Assembly: GCA_017478515.1 (NCBI GenBank)
Contig: JAFVDH010000013.1
Span: 1-44,913 of the forward strand
Origin: a bacterium
GTDB lineage: Bacteria > Cyanobacteriota > Vampirovibrionia > Gastranaerophilales > Gastranaerophilaceae
DNA: 44,913 bases
Reading direction: 5' to 3'
Below the pieces are notes generated by a model, which saw nothing but the letters and a program-made list of their open reading frames with translations, was not told the DNA's origin and ran no database searches. The first letter of the stretch is position 1. Each line of letters begins with the position of its first letter. This document shows positions 26,104-34,493 of this stretch, one piece after another. The position numbers were made by a program, and so were the translations under genes.

Positions 26104-27420
26104 ATGAAAAAAGTATACGTAGAAACAATGGGCTGCCAAATGAATAAATCAGATACCGAAAGAATGCTCGGTATGCTTGATTATTGCGGCTATGAAGAAA
26201 CAAAAACAGCTAAAGAAGCAGATTTATTGATTATTAATACATGCTCAATAAGAAAATTGAGCGAAGATAAAGCTTATAGTGCAATCGGAGTATGGGGAAA
26301 ATGGAAACAAAAACGACCTCATATAAAAATAGTTTTCTCAGGCTGCGTTGCTCAACAAGATAAAGAAGAAATATTTAAAAGAGCACCATACGTCGATTTA
26401 GTAATCGGAACACATAATATCTATCAACTGCCTGATTTGATAAAAAGAATAAATGACGGAGAAAGAATTTGCGTAACTCCGGAAACACCTTTTGGAGAAA
26501 AAGATTATAAAATTAAACGTGTAAAATCAACAGGCTGCTGGATACCAATTACAGAAGGCTGTAATAATTTCTGCACATACTGTATAGTTCCTTATACAAG
26601 AGGCCGTGAACGCTCAAGAGATAAAGAAACCATCATTAAAGAAGTTAAAGATGCGTTGAAAGACGGATTTAAAGAAATTACCCTTTTGGGACAAAATGTT
26701 GACAGCTATGGCAAAGATTTAGAAAATGTAAATCTTTCAGTTCTGTTAAAAGAATTGAATGACATAGACGGACAATTTAGAATAAGATTTGTTACTTCGT
26801 ATCCGACAGATATAACAGATGAACTAATTCAAACAGTAAATGAATGTGATAAGGTTTGCGAATATTTCCACATTCCGATGCAGTCAGGTTCGGATTATAC
26901 GCTAAAGAAAATGAACAGAAGATACGACAGAAAAACTTACGGCGAAATTTGCAGCAAAATTAGAACCCTTGTTCCTGACGTAACAATAACAAGCGACTTT
27001 ATAGCAGGATTTCCGGGTGAGACAGAAGAACAGTTTCAAGAAACTTTATCCGCAATGAGAGAATTTGAACTTGATTACTCTAACACTGCCGCATATTCAC
27101 CAAGAAAAGGTACTGTTGCAGCAAAATGGGTTGATTTGTATATAGATGAAGAAGAAAAATTCGACAGACTTGCAAGGTTAAATGAGGTTAACCGTGAATG
27201 CTGCTTAAAATCTAATCAAAAATTTATTGGCAGAGAACTTGAAGTTCTTGTAGAATCTTTTGAAAACCATAAAGGAAAAAATGTTATAACAGGAAGAACA
27301 AGAAATAACAAAATAGTTCATATTCCTTGTGATGAAAATTTGGTTGGAGAATTTTTAACAGTTAAAATAACAGGTGCAAAAACTTGGTATCTGCAAGGCA
27401 CGCTGACAGACAAAAGATAA
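26104..27420 (+). CDS. miaB: tRNA-2-methylthio-N6-dimethylallyladenosine synthase MiaB
   Basis: This 438-residue radical-SAM methylthiotransferase modifies i6A37 in tRNAs. Cluster cysteines are C11, C47 and C81. The radical-SAM motif is C153-x3-C157-x2-C160 in EGCNNFCTYCIVPYTRGRERSR. The MiaB-type LLGQNVDSYG lies at about 194-203, and a TRAM domain ends the protein. It is predicted leaderless: TATAAT (26092-26097), six bases, then ATG. It is a paralog of RimO in the same window. Confidence 0.96.
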   Translation: MKKVYVETMGCQMNKSDTERMLGMLDYCGYEETKTAKEADLLIINTCSIRKLSEDKAYSAIGVWGKWKQKRPHIKIVFSGCVAQQDKEEIFKRAPYVDLVIGTHNIYQLPDLIKRINDGERICVTPETPFGEKDYKIKRVKSTGCWIPITEGCNNFCTYCIVPYTRGRERSRDKETIIKEVKDALKDGFKEITLLGQNVDSYGKDLENVNLSVLLKELNDIDGQFRIRFVTSYPTDITDELIQTVNECDKVCEYFHIPMQSGSDYTLKKMNRRYDRKTYGEICSKIRTLVPDVTITSDFIAGFPGETEEQFQETLSAMREFELDYSNTAAYSPRKGTVAAKWVDLYIDEEEKFDRLARLNEVNRECCLKSNQKFIGRELEVLVESFENHKGKNVITGRTRNNKIVHIPCDENLVGEFLTVKITGAKTWYLQGTLTDKR

Positions 27421-27859
27421 ACAAATAAAAACTCAAAATGAATATATATTTTAAGCAAAAAAGTTAAAACAATCTTAAATTCAACTCTTCATCAAGAAAA
27501 CTTTTTTGATTTTTCTATTGAATTATGTCTGTTTCTCTTAGTTCACCAAGTAAAACCGAAAAATTTAGATTATGCCGTTTAAAGTTTTCTGTCACTTTGT
27601 TCAGAATTGAATTTGGACAACAATATCTTTCAAATAAATATACTTGGAGATTGATTATAATAAACGAAAAAATTATGTACTTGTAAAAATATAAAATACA
27701 AATTACATCCACTAAATCACGATATGGGTTGTACTCCTTGTATTGAAAAAAATTTAAAAATAAATAAAATGCCAAATTGTTTCTTTGATAAATTGACCCC
27801 GAACATAAGCGTAAAAAAACAAAAACAAGAGATTATGCAAAATGTTTGTTAAATAATAA
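27421..27859 (-). pseudogene. DUF1848 gene, 3' remnant
   Basis: On the minus strand, about 27467-27640 translates to RYCCPNSILNKVTENFKRHN and LGELRETDIIQ. These match the C-terminus of the intact DUF1848 protein at 31680-32615 (CRYCYANSTPQKAIENFKSHN, FGKIKETDTIQ). The DNA after the stop also matches 31680-31722 at about nine bases in ten. Upstream of 27640 similarity is lost, so only the tail survives. The rest of this gap shows no gene. Confidence 0.75.
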
Positions 27860-28471
27860 TTAGTCTTTCTTTGCAAGTTGTTTTTTTAGATTTTTAAAGA
27901 CATCGCTGTATTTGTAACCTATCATCATTGTTATAGTTTTTTGCATAATTACAAAACAAGCACACATAATCAAGACTCCAATTAAATAATCAGTCCCTGA
28001 TAGAATATTATTTTTAATTAAATGTGTAAATAATATTATTGTAACAATTGCTTGGATTTCAGCAGTTACGAACCCAGGGGAATAACATTTTGGACATCTA
28101 AACAATCTGATTGCAAAAATATGAACAACCCCCTCAAATAAACCTAAAAATGCTAGCGGTAAAATCGTAATAGGATAATTGTACAAAACAAAAGGTGTAA
28201 TTGTAAAAGTCAAAAGCAAAATACTTGTCGGGATTCTGCTTGCTCTTTTCATTTCATCATTAATATTAACCTCTATCATTTTAGCAATTAAATCTGCAAA
28301 TCCTCCCGGGTATTTCATTTCTTCCCATTCGTGCAAAATAAATAAGAAAATATAAACTATAACAAACTTTTGAATAACCGATAAATCTCCAATAAATCCC
28401 GCAATTACGAGAATTAGCATAGAAATAACCGTATAAATTTCTAACGCATAATATTTAATAAATTTTGTCAT
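27860..28471 (-). CDS. HXXEE domain membrane protein
   Basis: This 203-residue protein has about five membrane segments. The defining motif HEWEE lies at 47-51, followed by YPGGF at 54-58, then FEGVVHIFAIRLF near 113-125 and YSPGFVTAEIQA near 131-142. Function of the family is unknown; the His/Glu residues suggest a metal-binding membrane enzyme. It overlaps the TetR gene upstream by 17 bases, so the regulator and this protein form one unit. Confidence 0.85.
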   Translation of the reverse strand: MTKFIKYYALEIYTVISMLILVIAGFIGDLSVIQKFVIVYIFLFILHEWEEMKYPGGFADLIAKMIEVNINDEMKRASRIPTSILLLTFTITPFVLYNYPITILPLAFLGLFEGVVHIFAIRLFRCPKCYSPGFVTAEIQAIVTIILFTHLIKNNILSGTDYLIGVLIMCACFVIMQKTITMMIGYKYSDVFKNLKKQLAKKD

Positions 28472-29114
28472 ACTTTGTTCCTTTATTTACTTCATTTATT
28501 AGTGCATTCAAATATAGTTTTATATTATTTTTAATTGTTTTCATATCGTTTTTATCAAAATGTTCTTTTTTTAATTGTCCGAGAGAAAACACAGGCATAA
28601 CAAGTGCCGAATTTAATTGGGCAATTAAAAATAAAAATTTATAAGTAACATCTTTGTCGTTAATATCTTTGTTAAAGATGTTTGCAATAAGTTTTCTTAT
28701 ATAAACCAACAGTGGAGAAGTCAATTCAACTCTTCTTTCGTGTTGAGCAGAAATTAAAACTCTTATAATATGGTGAGAAAATTCATTACAATACATAAAA
28801 TCCACCATATTATCAAAAATTTTAAATAATAAATTTATCTGCTCATTTTTATTTAATGCATTAGGCTCAATCTCAAAATCAACAAAAGTTTTAGCAATTT
28901 GAGTTTGTTTTTCTACTAAGTTATCTATAATTCCTTTATATAAACCTTCTTTTCCACCCCAAAAATATGAAATCATACAAATATTAGCATTAGCATCCTT
29001 GCAGATTTCTCTGATTCCAACGCCATCATATCCTTTTTGTGCAAACAATTTAATTGCAGAATTCAATATACGTTGCTTTGATTTTTCTTTTTCGTCTTGT
29101 TTTACTCTTGACAT
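28455..29114 (-). CDS. TetR/AcrR family transcriptional regulator
   Basis: This 219-residue regulator has an N-terminal helix-turn-helix (SAIKLFAQKGYDGVGIREICKDANANICMISYFWGGKEGLYKGI, about 19-62) and a C-terminal ligand domain of the CerR/YbiH style. It is co-transcribed with the HXXEE gene and probably self-regulating. The ligand is unknown. Confidence 0.9.
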   Translation of the reverse strand: MSRVKQDEKEKSKQRILNSAIKLFAQKGYDGVGIREICKDANANICMISYFWGGKEGLYKGIIDNLVEKQTQIAKTFVDFEIEPNALNKNEQINLLFKIFDNMVDFMYCNEFSHHIIRVLISAQHERRVELTSPLLVYIRKLIANIFNKDINDKDVTYKFLFLIAQLNSALVMPVFSLGQLKKEHFDKNDMKTIKNNIKLYLNALINEVNKGTKYDKIY

Positions 29115-29266
29115 GCTAATTACCTTTTGACAAATAAATAATAAAACAATCGTTTGATTAAATCAAGATATAAATAAGTATTTTGACTATTTCGTAAAAC
29201 AACAAATATTAATTCTTTCAAGTTAATACTGAAATGCAAAAAGCCAAAAGTTTGAACTTTCAGCTC

Positions 29267-29577
29267 TTATTTTAAAATTAAGAATAATCTATTTAAAATC
29301 ATAGGTAAAATTGAGAAAGTTCCTATTGCAGTACCCGGCATTGTTCCGCCTTCATCAAAACCTGTTGCAACATAAACACTTACACCCTGTTCTTCACACT
29401 TTTTAGCATCAGCAATGCTTAGTTGAAGTAAGCAGACTATCATTTTAATTCCATGTTTTTTGCAAGGTTCTAATAGACCTTTTTCCATACCGTTAGTTCT
29501 CTCTTTACCAAAAGAATTTATTAAAACAATAGGCACTTTTTCTTCAATTACTACATCAAGAATTTTGAGAGTGAATT
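29267..29577 (-). pseudogene. Nitronate monooxygenase / NPD-type flavoenzyme fragment
   Basis: The frame contains VVIEEKVPIVLINSFGK, then IADAKKCEEQGVSVYVATGFDEGGTMPGTAIGTFSILPMI. This is the central portion of a nitronate monooxygenase (enoyl reductase FabK-like) barrel. Homologous residues continue upstream of the GTG at 29536 back to a stop near 29575. Both the N-terminal and C-terminal parts of the roughly 320-350 residue enzyme are missing. It is a relic, not a functional gene. Confidence 0.75.
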
Positions 29578-29623
29578 ATCAAAGTTAGTGAGACTTTTTA
29601 TTAAGTTTAAAATGTATTAAATT

Positions 29624-30385
29624 TTAAATATTATTTGATTTAATAATTTCATTCAAACTTACATTATTGTTGCGAAAACGTTTTTCACTTCTTTGCGTTT
29701 TCATTTGAATAGCGTTTTTCGGGCAATTATGGATACAGGCAAGACAACTCTCACAATTATTTCCAAAGATTGGTTTATTTTTTTCCTCTTGAATAATATT
29801 TTGCATTGGACAAACTTTTTTACAAACTCCGCAAAAAACACATACATCATTAACATAAAACATTTTTGGAGTGTATTTTTCAATTTGTTTAATGACAACA
29901 TGTCCTATGCTTGACGCTAAATTATTACCCCAGCTGCAATTTTCTTTTTTTGTGACTCCTGCATTTACTTCTTCCACAATTTTATTTAAATTATTTTCAA
30001 TATTTTTTTCTTTTAATTTTGCCATTTGGGTTTCAATATCAAAAAGCGGAAGATAATTGTCAACCATTAATAATGAAGCATAGTAATCCGCCTTGTTGCC
30101 GCTGGTTTCAAGAAGTTTTTTCATCTCATGCAGAGCACCACAATCTGTAAATCCGTAGGTCGCAATTACAAAAACATAATTCGCTTTGATTTTGCATTTT
30201 GATAAATATTTTCTGACAATATCAGGAATAGAAATTGCATAAACTGGGTAAACTATACCCACAACATCATCTTCTATTTCATAAATATTATTTTTTATCA
30301 TTTGCGGAATAGAAAGCAATTCAGCATCAAAACGCTTTGCAACTGATAAACAATTTCCCGAACCTGTAAAATAAAGAATTTTCAT
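29624..30385 (-). CDS. EFR1-type flavodoxin-ferredoxin fusion
   Basis: This 253-residue protein has an N-terminal flavodoxin-like domain (YFTGSGNCLSVAK at 5-17, VGIVYPVYAISIPDIV near 42-57). The C-terminal part carries two [4Fe-4S] motifs, CVFCGVCKKVCP near 182-193 and CESCLACIHNCP near 211-222. Such proteins shuttle electrons in gut anaerobes. TATTAT on the minus strand (30393-30398) lies seven bases before the ATG, another possible leaderless start. Confidence 0.88.
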   Translation of the reverse strand: MKILYFTGSGNCLSVAKRFDAELLSIPQMIKNNIYEIEDDVVGIVYPVYAISIPDIVRKYLSKCKIKANYVFVIATYGFTDCGALHEMKKLLETSGNKADYYASLLMVDNYLPLFDIETQMAKLKEKNIENNLNKIVEEVNAGVTKKENCSWGNNLASSIGHVVIKQIEKYTPKMFYVNDVCVFCGVCKKVCPMQNIIQEEKNKPIFGNNCESCLACIHNCPKNAIQMKTQRSEKRFRNNNVSLNEIIKSNNI

Positions 30386-30505
30386 ATAACTTATAATACA
30401 TGATAATAAAAATACTGTCAGTATTTTAATGTTAATATTTACATATGAATAATTGTAAAAGCTTTAAACCATCAGATAACCCATTCTCAAGATACTTGAT
30501 AATTA

Positions 30506-30847
30506 TTATATAAACCTTTCACCCCAATCGCACATAGCATATAGAATTGGAATAAATGATTTTCCTTTTTCAGACAAACTATATTCGACTTTTGGCGGTA
30601 TTTCTTTATAATCATGCTTTATAATTAAATCATTATTTTCAAGTTCCTTTAATGTATTGCTTAAAGTTTTATGAGATAAAATATTCAAATATCTTTGCAG
30701 TTCATTAAATCGTATAACTTCGTGTCTGTATATTGCATATAAAACGGTTAATTTATACTTTCCTGTGAATAACGACATTGTATAGTTAAATCCTGTTTTA
30801 TCGAAACTTTCAACTTCTTTTAAACAATCTCTTTCATCTGTTGTCAT
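30506..30847 (-). CDS. HxlR family transcriptional regulator
   Basis: This 113-residue winged-helix regulator shows GKYKLTVLYAIYRHEVIRFNELQRYL, LSHKTLSNTLKELENNDLI and YSLSEKGKSFIPIL, the standard HxlR/YodB pattern. No conserved cysteine is placed as in redox-sensing members except Cys8 near the N-terminus. It is divergent from the NTF2-like pair 75 bases away, which it may regulate. Confidence 0.9.
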   Translation of the reverse strand: MTTDERDCLKEVESFDKTGFNYTMSLFTGKYKLTVLYAIYRHEVIRFNELQRYLNILSHKTLSNTLKELENNDLIIKHDYKEIPPKVEYSLSEKGKSFIPILYAMCDWGERFI

Positions 30848-30922
30848 AGTAGTTACCTTTATTACCGTACTTGTAAAATTTATACTGATAGTTTAACATA
30901 AAAAAGAAAAAAGGAGATAGTT

Positions 30923-31288
30923 ATGACAAAAAATTTAAGAGAAGAATATGAAAAAATTATTGAAACAATGAACCATTATTACCAAGCACAAGTTGAGGGT
31001 AATTCTGAAATATTAAAACCTGTTTGCCACAAAAACGCAATTATGCACGGTTTTGCAGGGGAAACATTACTTGAAGGCTCTATTGAAAATCTTTTTGATT
31101 TTATTGACAAAACAGGTAAACAGCCTGAATTAAAAGCAAGATTTGATGTTACGGCATTAGAAGAAACTGTTGCAACAGTTCATTGTTGTTTAGAGGGTAA
31201 AACAAATACTTATTCCGATTTCTTCCAATTATTAAAGATAAATGGCGAGTGGAAGATTATTTCAAAAGTTTTTCATCAGTATAAATAA
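30923..31288 (+). CDS. NTF2-like (lumazine-binding-2 type) protein, copy 1
   Basis: This 121-residue cone-fold protein contains MNHYYQAQVEGNSEILKPVCHKNAIMHG and DFFQLLKINGEWKIISKVFHQY, typical of the SnoaL/NTF2-like lumazine-binding-2 group. These are small-ligand binding or catalytic proteins of unknown substrate. AAAAGGAG precedes the ATG. It is followed after 12 bases by a paralog, so the two are one operon. Confidence 0.8.
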   Translation: MTKNLREEYEKIIETMNHYYQAQVEGNSEILKPVCHKNAIMHGFAGETLLEGSIENLFDFIDKTGKQPELKARFDVTALEETVATVHCCLEGKTNTYSDFFQLLKINGEWKIISKVFHQYK

Positions 31289-31300
31289 AGGAGTTCAAAA

Positions 31301-31678
31301 ATGAGAGATGATATTAAAGAGTACAATGCAGTTGAAAATGTTGCAAAAAAATTCTGTGAAGCAGTAAAAGCAGGCAAAAGTGAAATTGTAAAACCATACT
31401 TTTATGAAAAAGCCGTATTTTTTGGACAACTAAATGAAGAAACATATCAATCTGGTTCAATAGAAGAATTTTATAAAACTATTGATACCTTTGGTGCTTG
31501 CGGTGATGATTATATCGCAAGAATTGATATTTTAATGTTAGAAAAAACTATTGCCGTTGTTCAGGTTATTGAAGATAACTGGCACGGATACAAATTCACC
31601 GATATTTTAAACCTGAATAAAATAAACGGCGAATGGAAAATTGTTGCAAAGGTTTATGATACTTTATCAAAAGACTAA
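31301..31678 (+). CDS. NTF2-like (lumazine-binding-2 type) protein, copy 2
   Basis: This 125-residue paralog of the preceding gene shows VAKKFCEAVKAGKSEIVKPYFYEKAVFFG and DILNLNKINGEWKIVAKVYDTL. AAAGGAG precedes the ATG. The two may form a heterodimer (inference). Its stop abuts the convergent DUF1848 gene. Confidence 0.8.
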   Translation: MRDDIKEYNAVENVAKKFCEAVKAGKSEIVKPYFYEKAVFFGQLNEETYQSGSIEEFYKTIDTFGACGDDYIARIDILMLEKTIAVVQVIEDNWHGYKFTDILNLNKINGEWKIVAKVYDTLSKD

Positions 31679-31679
31679 T

Positions 31680-32615
31680 TTAAAACAATTTTAAATTCAA
31701 ATCTTCAGCAAGAAAACTTTTTTGGTTTCCTTGCTGAATTGTATCAGTTTCTTTTATTTTCCCAAATAAAATCGGAGAAGCAGGATTATGCGATTTAAAG
31801 TTTTCTATTGCTTTTTGAGGTGTTGAATTTGCATAACAATATCGGCAGCCGTTCGGACAAGTATCATAACAACCTAAATCCCTAGTTTCTATGCAGTTAC
31901 AATTTTTTCTCATTCCTTTATGTTTAAGTTTTCTAAATTTTACTCCGTTAGCTTTTCCTAAAATATCAAGTGTCATACACCCCGAAAGACGAATGCCAAA
32001 ATTTGTATAATTACCGTTTGTTGCACAAGTTTGCAGGTAAATATTATATTTTTGTGCGATTTCTCCTAACCCACGAGCAAGTGTCATTTTATCATATTCA
32101 GATATATGCTTTAATTCCGGCATATTAACCGCTAATTTTTTATACATTTCAACAAAACTAAAAATACAACGGTCAATGTGCGGAGATAATTGTCTTGCCA
32201 TATCTTCAAAAGTTCTTAAATGGCAATCAATAGTGTATTTTTCGGTCAGTAAAACAGGGTCATACCGCCATGCAATACGATTTTTACCGACAATACTTTC
32301 TAATTTTAAAAGAGTTTCTATGCTTTTATCAATAGATGGAACTCTAGGCTCAATATCCTTATCATAAGCAGTAATAGTATAGTGAAAGTATGTATTAAAT
32401 TTATCAGTTATTTCATGCAATCTGTCTAAAATCGGTTCATAATTTTTTGAGCAGAAAACAACACAATCCACTTTATCAGGCGTCAATTCATATCGTGTAA
32501 CTTTGTTAGGATAAAAAGGGTTTCTTGAATACACAAAACCTTCTTTAAACCTATTAAGCAGCCATTCAGAATAATACTGTACCGTATCTGTTCTTCCACC
32601 AGTATTTAAAATCAT
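31680..32615 (-). CDS. DUF1848 family protein
   Basis: This 311-residue protein carries GGRTDTVQYYSEWLLNRFKEGFVYSRNPFYPNKVTRYEL at the start (residues 6-44), WRYDPVLLTEKYT near 115-127 and a C-terminal cysteine cluster (C-x-C at NCNC, then CYDTCPNGCRYCYAN) near 244-268. The layout recalls radical-SAM/spore photoproduct lyase-like proteins with the iron-sulfur cysteines at the C-terminus. Function is unknown. A decayed second copy lies at 27467-27640. Confidence 0.88.
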   Translation of the reverse strand: MILNTGGRTDTVQYYSEWLLNRFKEGFVYSRNPFYPNKVTRYELTPDKVDCVVFCSKNYEPILDRLHEITDKFNTYFHYTITAYDKDIEPRVPSIDKSIETLLKLESIVGKNRIAWRYDPVLLTEKYTIDCHLRTFEDMARQLSPHIDRCIFSFVEMYKKLAVNMPELKHISEYDKMTLARGLGEIAQKYNIYLQTCATNGNYTNFGIRLSGCMTLDILGKANGVKFRKLKHKGMRKNCNCIETRDLGCYDTCPNGCRYCYANSTPQKAIENFKSHNPASPILFGKIKETDTIQQGNQKSFLAEDLNLKLF

Positions 32616-32659
32616 ATTTTTATGTTAGCATAAACTAATAATTATATAATGAGCAAAAA

Positions 32660-33022
32660 ATGTACGCAGATACGATGCCAAAACAATTCTCAATGCTATA
32701 TAATGCATCGCACATAATTTTACCGTTTTTTAAATTAAATTCGGGAGTTATGAAACCAAGCTGTGTTAGTTCATTAAACCCGATTGCATCAATTTGGTGC
32801 GTTATAGAAAATATGTTTTTGGCTGCAACAGCTGAAAAGCTTGCTTTCTCTATGAGAATACCTGTCGGAATAGAGGGTGCTAATGTTGCAAAACTTGTAA
32901 ATGCTCCAGAAAATTATCTGATGCCTTGCTATTTAGGTTTGGGATATTTGATTGATAATGTATTTACACCAGAACAAAATGTGTATAAAACAGAAGATAA
33001 AATCCATATTGAAAAATGGTAG
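32660..33022 (+). pseudogene. Nitroreductase family, N-terminally truncated
   Basis: The 120-residue frame matches only the C-terminal part of a nitroreductase: SSLNPIASIWCVIENMFLAATAEKLAFSMRIPVG and NAPENYLMPCYLGLGY are family-typical. The FMN-binding N-terminal half is absent; the DUF1848 promoter region lies where it should be. Inactive remnant. Confidence 0.75.
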
Positions 33023-33028
33023 ATTGAT

Positions 33029-33337
33029 ATGAATTTAAAGAAAGTTATAAAACGTTCGATAAGAATAAGAAATCAATATCACAAATTAGAAAGCAAATAC
33101 CATGGCTCAGAATGGTCAGTTGAAGAAGATGCCCTTGCATTTTTAACTGATGCAGGACTTATCGGCAGATTGGTTATAGATAACCCAAAAAGGTGACCGA
33201 TAGAAAACGGCGAAGAACAATTAAAACATAAATTAGGTGAATGTGTTTGGTGGCTTGCAATTTTAGCTGATAGAATGAATTCAGATTTAGAAACATGTGT
33301 GGATAAATTTTTAGATAAGACAGCAAAAATGTTTTAA
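33029..33337 (+). pseudogene. MazG-like gene with an in-frame TGA
   Basis: From ATG 33029 the frame reads SKYHGSEWSVEEDALAFLTDAGLIGRLVIDNPKR, then TGA at 33194-33196, then PIENGEEQLKHKLGECVWWLAILADRMN to TAA at 33337. The stop falls where relatives of this MazG-like family are expected to have Trp (KR-W-PI), so a single TGG to TGA change explains it. TGA is used as a normal stop elsewhere in the window (for example acsD), so recoding is unlikely. Confidence 0.7.
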
Positions 33338-33612
33338 AAACTATAATCAACAGAAATCGGAGAAAATTTTGTAACATCGTAATACCAATATAAGAATAAT
33401 ATTAATAGAACTTTAGTAAGGTCTTAACAAATATTTTGTTAAGATTGAGAAAACTATAAATAATAAAATTTTATCTTTATAAATGTAAAGTAGAATTTAT
33501 TTTGGTTATTTTGAATTGATATTTCAATTATTTTTCCGAGTTAATTATAAAAACACATAAAAATTACACAGAGCTAAATTAAAATTGAATTATTAGCCAA
33601 AATTTGGAGTAA
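33338..33612. other. Intergenic region, no gene seen
   Basis: AT-rich spacer. The only structure is a near-perfect palindrome CTTAACAA-TAT-TTGTTAAG around 33423-33442 without a T-run. No reading frame or known RNA motif. Confidence 0.4.
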
Positions 33613-33750
33613 AAAAGAGAGTTTAAAAATCGCTAAAACTCTCTTATAGTAAATAGCTGTGGAAGCCAGGTTTCACAAAAACAGACAGGCAAGTTCCAAA
33701 CATTGTTAGTTGGTATACGTATGGCTTTAACCCATAGCTGAATCCCAGTA
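33613..33750 (-). ncRNA. Candidate structured RNA with terminator, unassigned
   Basis: On the minus strand, AGCTATGG...AAGCCA (about 33739-33722) can pair with TGGCTT...CCACAGCT (about 33667-33654), closing an internal region of about 55 bases. A strong terminator follows: AGAGAGTTTT-loop-AAACTCTCTTTTTT (33613-33646). Upstream there is TATTTGTGTAG, the first 11 bases of the 29-base repeat found at 152 and 25345. Closing-stem architecture and size could suit a 6S-like RNA, but I cannot match a family motif. Confidence 0.4.
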
Positions 33751-33787
33751 AAAATTCAAGCAACTACACAAATATTACAAAAAAGCA

Positions 33788-33828
33788 TAAAAAAGGGTTA
33801 AGACTAAAACGTAAAAACCCTTTATTTC
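33788..33828 (-). terminator. Terminator of the split tRNA-Met
   Basis: AAAGGGTT-loop-AACCCTTTTTT on the minus strand directly follows the tRNA 3' half, so this is the native downstream end of the tRNA gene. Confidence 0.6.
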
Positions 33829-33831
33829 AAA

Positions 33832-33876
33832 TGGTTGCGGGAGCTGGATTTGAACCAACGACCTTCGGGTTATGAG
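33832..33876 (-). other. Attachment-site remnant: 3' half of initiator tRNA-Met
   Basis: The minus strand starts CTCATAACCCGAAGGTCG and ends CCCGCAACCA. This is 45 bases identical in layout to positions 33-77 of initiator tRNA-Met, including anticodon CAT, T-arm and encoded CCA. Before CTCATAA the expected GGG of the anticodon stem is missing, so no tRNA can form. A break exactly at the anticodon loop is typical of tyrosine-recombinase integration. The DNA to the right is therefore foreign and an intact tRNA should stand at the other end. Confidence 0.85.
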
Positions 33877-34295
33877 TCTATAAAAGCCCTATTTGCAAGG
33901 GTTTTCGCTTGTCACCATAATTTATCAGAATTTATCACAATTAATTGCCACACATGAGTTTCAGCCCATTTCACATTCTCATTTTTTATCAGAGTTTTTT
34001 AGAACTTTCCAGAATTTTTGTAACTTTTTTGCAACTCGGGGTAAAGGGGTAAATGAAATTTGTTTGACGCAAAATTACAAACTTTTTGTGTATGATTTCC
34101 TCCTTTATATCTGTCCCCGACCAGTCACTTTTAAGGGGTGGGGAGGGGACAAAAACATAAACACCCACCCTAATTCTGAGCCATAAAAAAATTCCGTAAT
34201 TTTTCAAGAAAATATAAATCGCAAACTTTTGCAACGAAAGAGCTTACAGGCGATTCTTACACGATATAATTTTGTGAGAATAAGGGGATTTTGTT
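33877..34295. other. Element end, non-coding, with repeats and G-rich block
   Basis: No gene is apparent. Three copies of TTTATCA(G/C)A lie at about 33924, 33933 and 33984, possibly recombinase arm sites. TGTCCCC (34112-34118) pairs with GGGGACA (34145-34151), and the intervening GGGGTGGGGAGGGG is a very G-rich tract for this genome. GGGGTAAAGGGG lies near 34038. Confidence 0.45.
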
Positions 34296-34493
34296 ATGGA
34301 AAGAAAAATTTTAAGAAATAGAATTAAGTGTAAACATTGCGGTGATATAATAGAATCAACAAACGTACACGATTTTAAATTTTGTTCTTGTGGTAAGGTT
34401 GCAATAGATGGTGGTAAATGTTACTTAAAACGTACCGGCAACCCTAACGATTGGGAAGAATTAAGCGAAATAATTGACAGCAACCAAAGTTAA
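34296..34493 (+). CDS. Small zinc-ribbon protein (DUF7695-like)
   Basis: This 65-residue protein has C-x2-C at 14-17 (KCKHCGDIIES) and C-x-C at 31-33 (FCSCGKVAIDGG), then YLKRTGNPNDWEELS. This layout matches small phage-associated zinc-ribbon proteins. AAGGGGA lies upstream of the ATG. Its 3' end overlaps the convergent HNH gene by four bases. First gene of the element. Confidence 0.7.
   Translation: MERKILRNRIKCKHCGDIIESTNVHDFKFCSCGKVAIDGGKCYLKRTGNPNDWEELSEIIDSNQS

Noticed and set aside
33029..33337. TGA read as tryptophan (alternative genetic code)
   Set aside because: TGA ends other intact genes here, such as acsD, and the surrounding region is full of pseudogenes.
33188..33377. Minus-strand open frame over the MazG-like gene
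   Set aside because: It is the antisense shadow of a frame with clear family similarity on the plus strand.
33893..34186. Open frame of 97 codons at the element end
   Set aside because: No ribosome site, low-complexity composition, and it crosses the G-rich hairpin; overlaps an equally poor frame on the other strand.
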